Below, one piece after another: positions 1 to 6,653 of a stretch of 6,653 nucleotides of DNA. The notes under the pieces are model-generated. The model had not been told where the DNA came from and ran no database searches. It was given only the letters and a program-made list of their open reading frames with translations. Where the stretch lies: the NCBI GenBank assembly GCA_030696235.1, contig JAUYSN010000237.1:1-6653 (forward strand). The letters run 5' to 3'. The position numbers were made by a program, and so were the translations under genes. This DNA is from Sulfuricella sp. (GTDB taxonomy: Bacteria; Pseudomonadota; Gammaproteobacteria; Burkholderiales; Sulfuricellaceae). Within the stretch, counting starts at the first letter, position 1, and each line of letters begins with the position of its first letter.

Positions 1-58
1 CGGATACGAGAAATCGCATTCGGTTCCGGGACTAATTTTAACGGAAGGAGGGAAGACC
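1..58 (+). other. 3' end of the rplJ leader
   Basis: This is the non-coding sequence between the window edge and rplJ. In E. coli and relatives the mRNA leader before rplJ binds the L10-L7/L12 complex, which represses translation of rplJ and rplL. By position this stretch should be the 3' part of such a leader. Only 58 bases are visible and I could not identify the L10-binding kink-turn or a convincing stem, so the regulatory role is inferred from gene order. The TAATTTTA at 33-40 is too close to the Shine-Dalgarno sequence to be a useful -10 element. Confidence 0.4.
45..52 (+). promoter_or_regulatory. Strong ribosome binding site that fixes the TTG start of rplJ
   Basis: AAGGAGGG contains a full GGAGG core at 47-51, seven bases before the TTG at 59. 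No in-frame ATG or GTG lies nearby: the first internal Met is residue 33, inside the conserved L10 N-terminal domain. The strength and spacing of this site therefore support TTG as the true start. Confidence 0.8.
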
Positions 59-583
59 TTGAGTCTGAATCTTGAAGAGAAAAAAGCAGTTGTAGCGGAA
101 GTGAGCGCGCAACTGGCAAGTGCTCAGACCATCGTGGTGGCTGAGTATCGTGGCATGGAAGTGAAAGACATGACCAAGCTGCGTGCCAAGGCTCGTGAAG
201 CCGGCGTTTTCCTGCGCGTGTTGAAAAACACCCTGGTGCGTCGTGCCGTTGCAGAAACTCCGTTTGCGGGTTTGTCCGACCAGTTGGTCGGGCCGCTGGC
301 TTATGGTATTTCCAGCGACCCCGTTGCGGCGGCTAAAGTGCTGCATGAGTTTGCCAAAGGCAATGATAAGTTTGTGATCAAGGCCGGTGCCATGGCGAAT
401 TTTGTGATGTCCTCCAAGGATGTCGCAAACCTCGCCACCATGCCGAGTCGCGATGAATTGCTGTCCAAGCTCATGGGTACGATGCAGGCGCCGATCGCGA
501 CGTTCGTGCGTACGCTCAACGAAGTGCCGACCAAGTTCGTACGCGGACTTGCTGCAGTGCGCGACCAAAAGCAGGCGGCATAA
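59..583 (+). CDS. rplJ: 50S ribosomal protein L10 (uL10)
   Basis: L10 is the base of the ribosomal stalk. It binds 23S rRNA near the GTPase centre through its N-terminal domain and carries L7/L12 dimers on its C-terminal helix. The 174-residue product opens with the family signature [15 protein letters not shown]. It continues with VAEYRGMEV, the [12 protein letters not shown] block and the [16 protein letters not shown] segment that leads into the L12-binding helix. It is slightly longer than E. coli L10 (165 residues) because of an extended tail ending in [10 protein letters not shown], which I remember from several betaproteobacteria. The start is TTG at 59, chosen because of the GGAGG seven bases upstream and the match to family N-termini. 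It lies 59 bases before rplL and is almost certainly co-transcribed with it. In relatives L10 represses its own mRNA. Nothing looks truncated or shifted. Confidence 0.97.
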   Translation: MSLNLEEKKAVVAEVSAQLASAQTIVVAEYRGMEVKDMTKLRAKAREAGVFLRVLKNTLVRRAVAETPFAGLSDQLVGPLAYGISSDPVAAAKVLHEFAKGNDKFVIKAGAMANFVMSSKDVANLATMPSRDELLSKLMGTMQAPIATFVRTLNEVPTKFVRGLAAVRDQKQAA

Positions 584-642
584 ACCGCTACAACCAAATC
601 TTAAATCCAGTTTCAAATTATTTATTCAGGAGTTGTTAAATC

Positions 643-1017
643 ATGGCTATTTCCAAAGCTGAAATTCTCGACGCAATCGCTGGCATGACCGTTCTCGAAC
701 TGTCCGAAATGATCAAGGACATGGAAGAGAAGTTCGGCGTTTCCGCTGCTGCCGCCGCTGTTGCAGCTGCTCCGGCCGCTGCTGCTGCCGCTGCTGTTGA
801 AGAAAAAACCGAGTTCGACGTCATTCTGACCGGCGCCGGCGAGAACAAAGTGAATACCATCAAAGTGGTTCGCACCATCACCGGCCTGGGCCTGAAAGAA
901 GCCAAAGACCTGGTGGACGGCGCTCCCAAGGCTGTCAAGGAAGGCGTTTCCAAGGCTGATGCCGACGCTGTTGCCAAGCAGCTGATCGAAGCTGGCGCGA
1001 CCTGCGAAGTCAAGTAA
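643..1017 (+). CDS. rplL: 50S ribosomal protein L7/L12 (bL12)
   Basis: L7/L12 is the multicopy acidic stalk protein that recruits EF-Tu, EF-G, IF2 and RF3 to the ribosome and stimulates their GTPase activity. The 124-residue product has the expected three parts. Residues 1-33 are the N-terminal dimerisation and L10-binding domain, ending in MEEKFGVS. Residues 35-52 are a flexible hinge of 15 Ala, two Val and one Pro. Residues from about 55 form the C-terminal factor-binding domain, with EFDVIL, the [10 protein letters not shown] helix and the [16 protein letters not shown] block. The E. coli protein is 121 residues, so the hinge is a little longer here. The ATG at 643 has AGGAG at 628-632, a somewhat long ten-base spacing. 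A Cys four residues from the end replaces the more usual Val or Ala. A terminator-like hairpin follows 19 bases after the stop codon. Confidence 0.98.
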   Translation: MAISKAEILDAIAGMTVLELSEMIKDMEEKFGVSAAAAAVAAAPAAAAAAAVEEKTEFDVILTGAGENKVNTIKVVRTITGLGLKEAKDLVDGAPKAVKEGVSKADADAVAKQLIEAGATCEVK

Positions 1018-1036
1018 GCACTGCTGTACCGAGATC

Positions 1037-1063
1037 AGGCTGGCGGGAAACCGCCAGCCTTTT
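1037..1063 (+). terminator. rplL-rpoB intergenic attenuator (partial terminator)
   Basis: AGGCTGGCGG (1037-1046) and CCGCCAGCCT (1051-1060) form a perfect 10-bp stem closed by a GAAA tetraloop of the stable GNRA class. It is followed by TTTT (1060-1063, the first T being paired), then CCCGC and another TTTT at 1069-1072. Hairpin plus interrupted T tract fits an intrinsic terminator that leaks. In E. coli a partial terminator between rplL and rpoB lets only part of the transcripts continue, so ribosomal proteins exceed polymerase subunits. The position here is the same, so I infer the same job. Full termination is unlikely because I see no convincing promoter in the remaining spacer before rpoB. 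Confidence 0.8.
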
Positions 1064-1151
1064 CCCGCTTTTAGAAGCCGGCAGATAGCAGACCGCCATT
1101 CGCAGTCTTCTACCTTCCGTCCTCTGATGCGGAAACATTCATGGAGATACT

Positions 1152-5225
<4,074 letters not shown>

Positions 5226-5230
5226 GAGAC

Positions 5231-6653
<1,423 letters not shown>

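Noticed and set aside
608..632. AT-rich stretch before rplL as an internal promoter
   Set aside because: It has no good -35 and -10 pair at proper spacing, and rplL is normally read from the rplJ transcript. AT richness around the ribosome binding site is enough to explain it.
1115..1134. Small hairpin TTCCG/CGGAA upstream of rpoB
   Set aside because: Only five base pairs around a ten-base loop, which is within what chance gives in a spacer of this length.

Overview
The window is a stretch of the bacterial ribosomal-protein and RNA polymerase operon. Four genes lie on the + strand in the conserved order rplJ, rplL, rpoB, rpoC. The first three are complete. rpoC is cut by the right window edge after 441 codons, about 17 codons before its catalytic aspartate motif. 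The proteins look betaproteobacterial: RpoB has a Thr after the MDQ of the rifampicin pocket and ends in DLERY, and L10 ends in a long [22 protein letters not shown] tail. I infer a Nitrosomonadales- or Gallionella-like lineage, but the exact taxon is a guess from remembered relatives.

Layout: positions 1-58 hold the end of the rplJ leader and a strong Shine-Dalgarno sequence for a TTG start. rplJ (L10) and rplL (L7/L12) follow, 59 bases apart, and encode the ribosomal stalk. A 134-base spacer then carries a 10-bp GAAA-capped hairpin with an imperfect T tract, at the place where E. coli has the attenuator that lowers rpoBC expression relative to the ribosomal proteins. rpoB (beta subunit, 1357 residues) comes next. 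The 105-base rpoB-rpoC spacer is mostly a 72-base nested palindrome that looks like a mobile REP/MITE-type repeat. rpoC (beta' subunit) starts 28 bases after it behind a strong ribosome binding site.

The genes work together as one growth-linked expression unit. L10 and L7/L12 recruit translation factors to the ribosome, while beta and beta' form the RNA polymerase catalytic core. Codon use is strongly biased: across 2096 sense codons there is no CTA, one TTA and one TCA. This bias also explains the very long open frames on the opposite strand.

I found no new multi-gene system here. Two points deserve a second look. One is the palindrome between rpoB and rpoC. The other is a small cluster of RpoB substitutions beside the active centre: Val818 replaces the Glu of the GYNFEDS motif (E. 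coli E813), with further changes at Val831 and Leu837. Each of the three could come from a single A-to-T change, so sequencing error must be excluded first.
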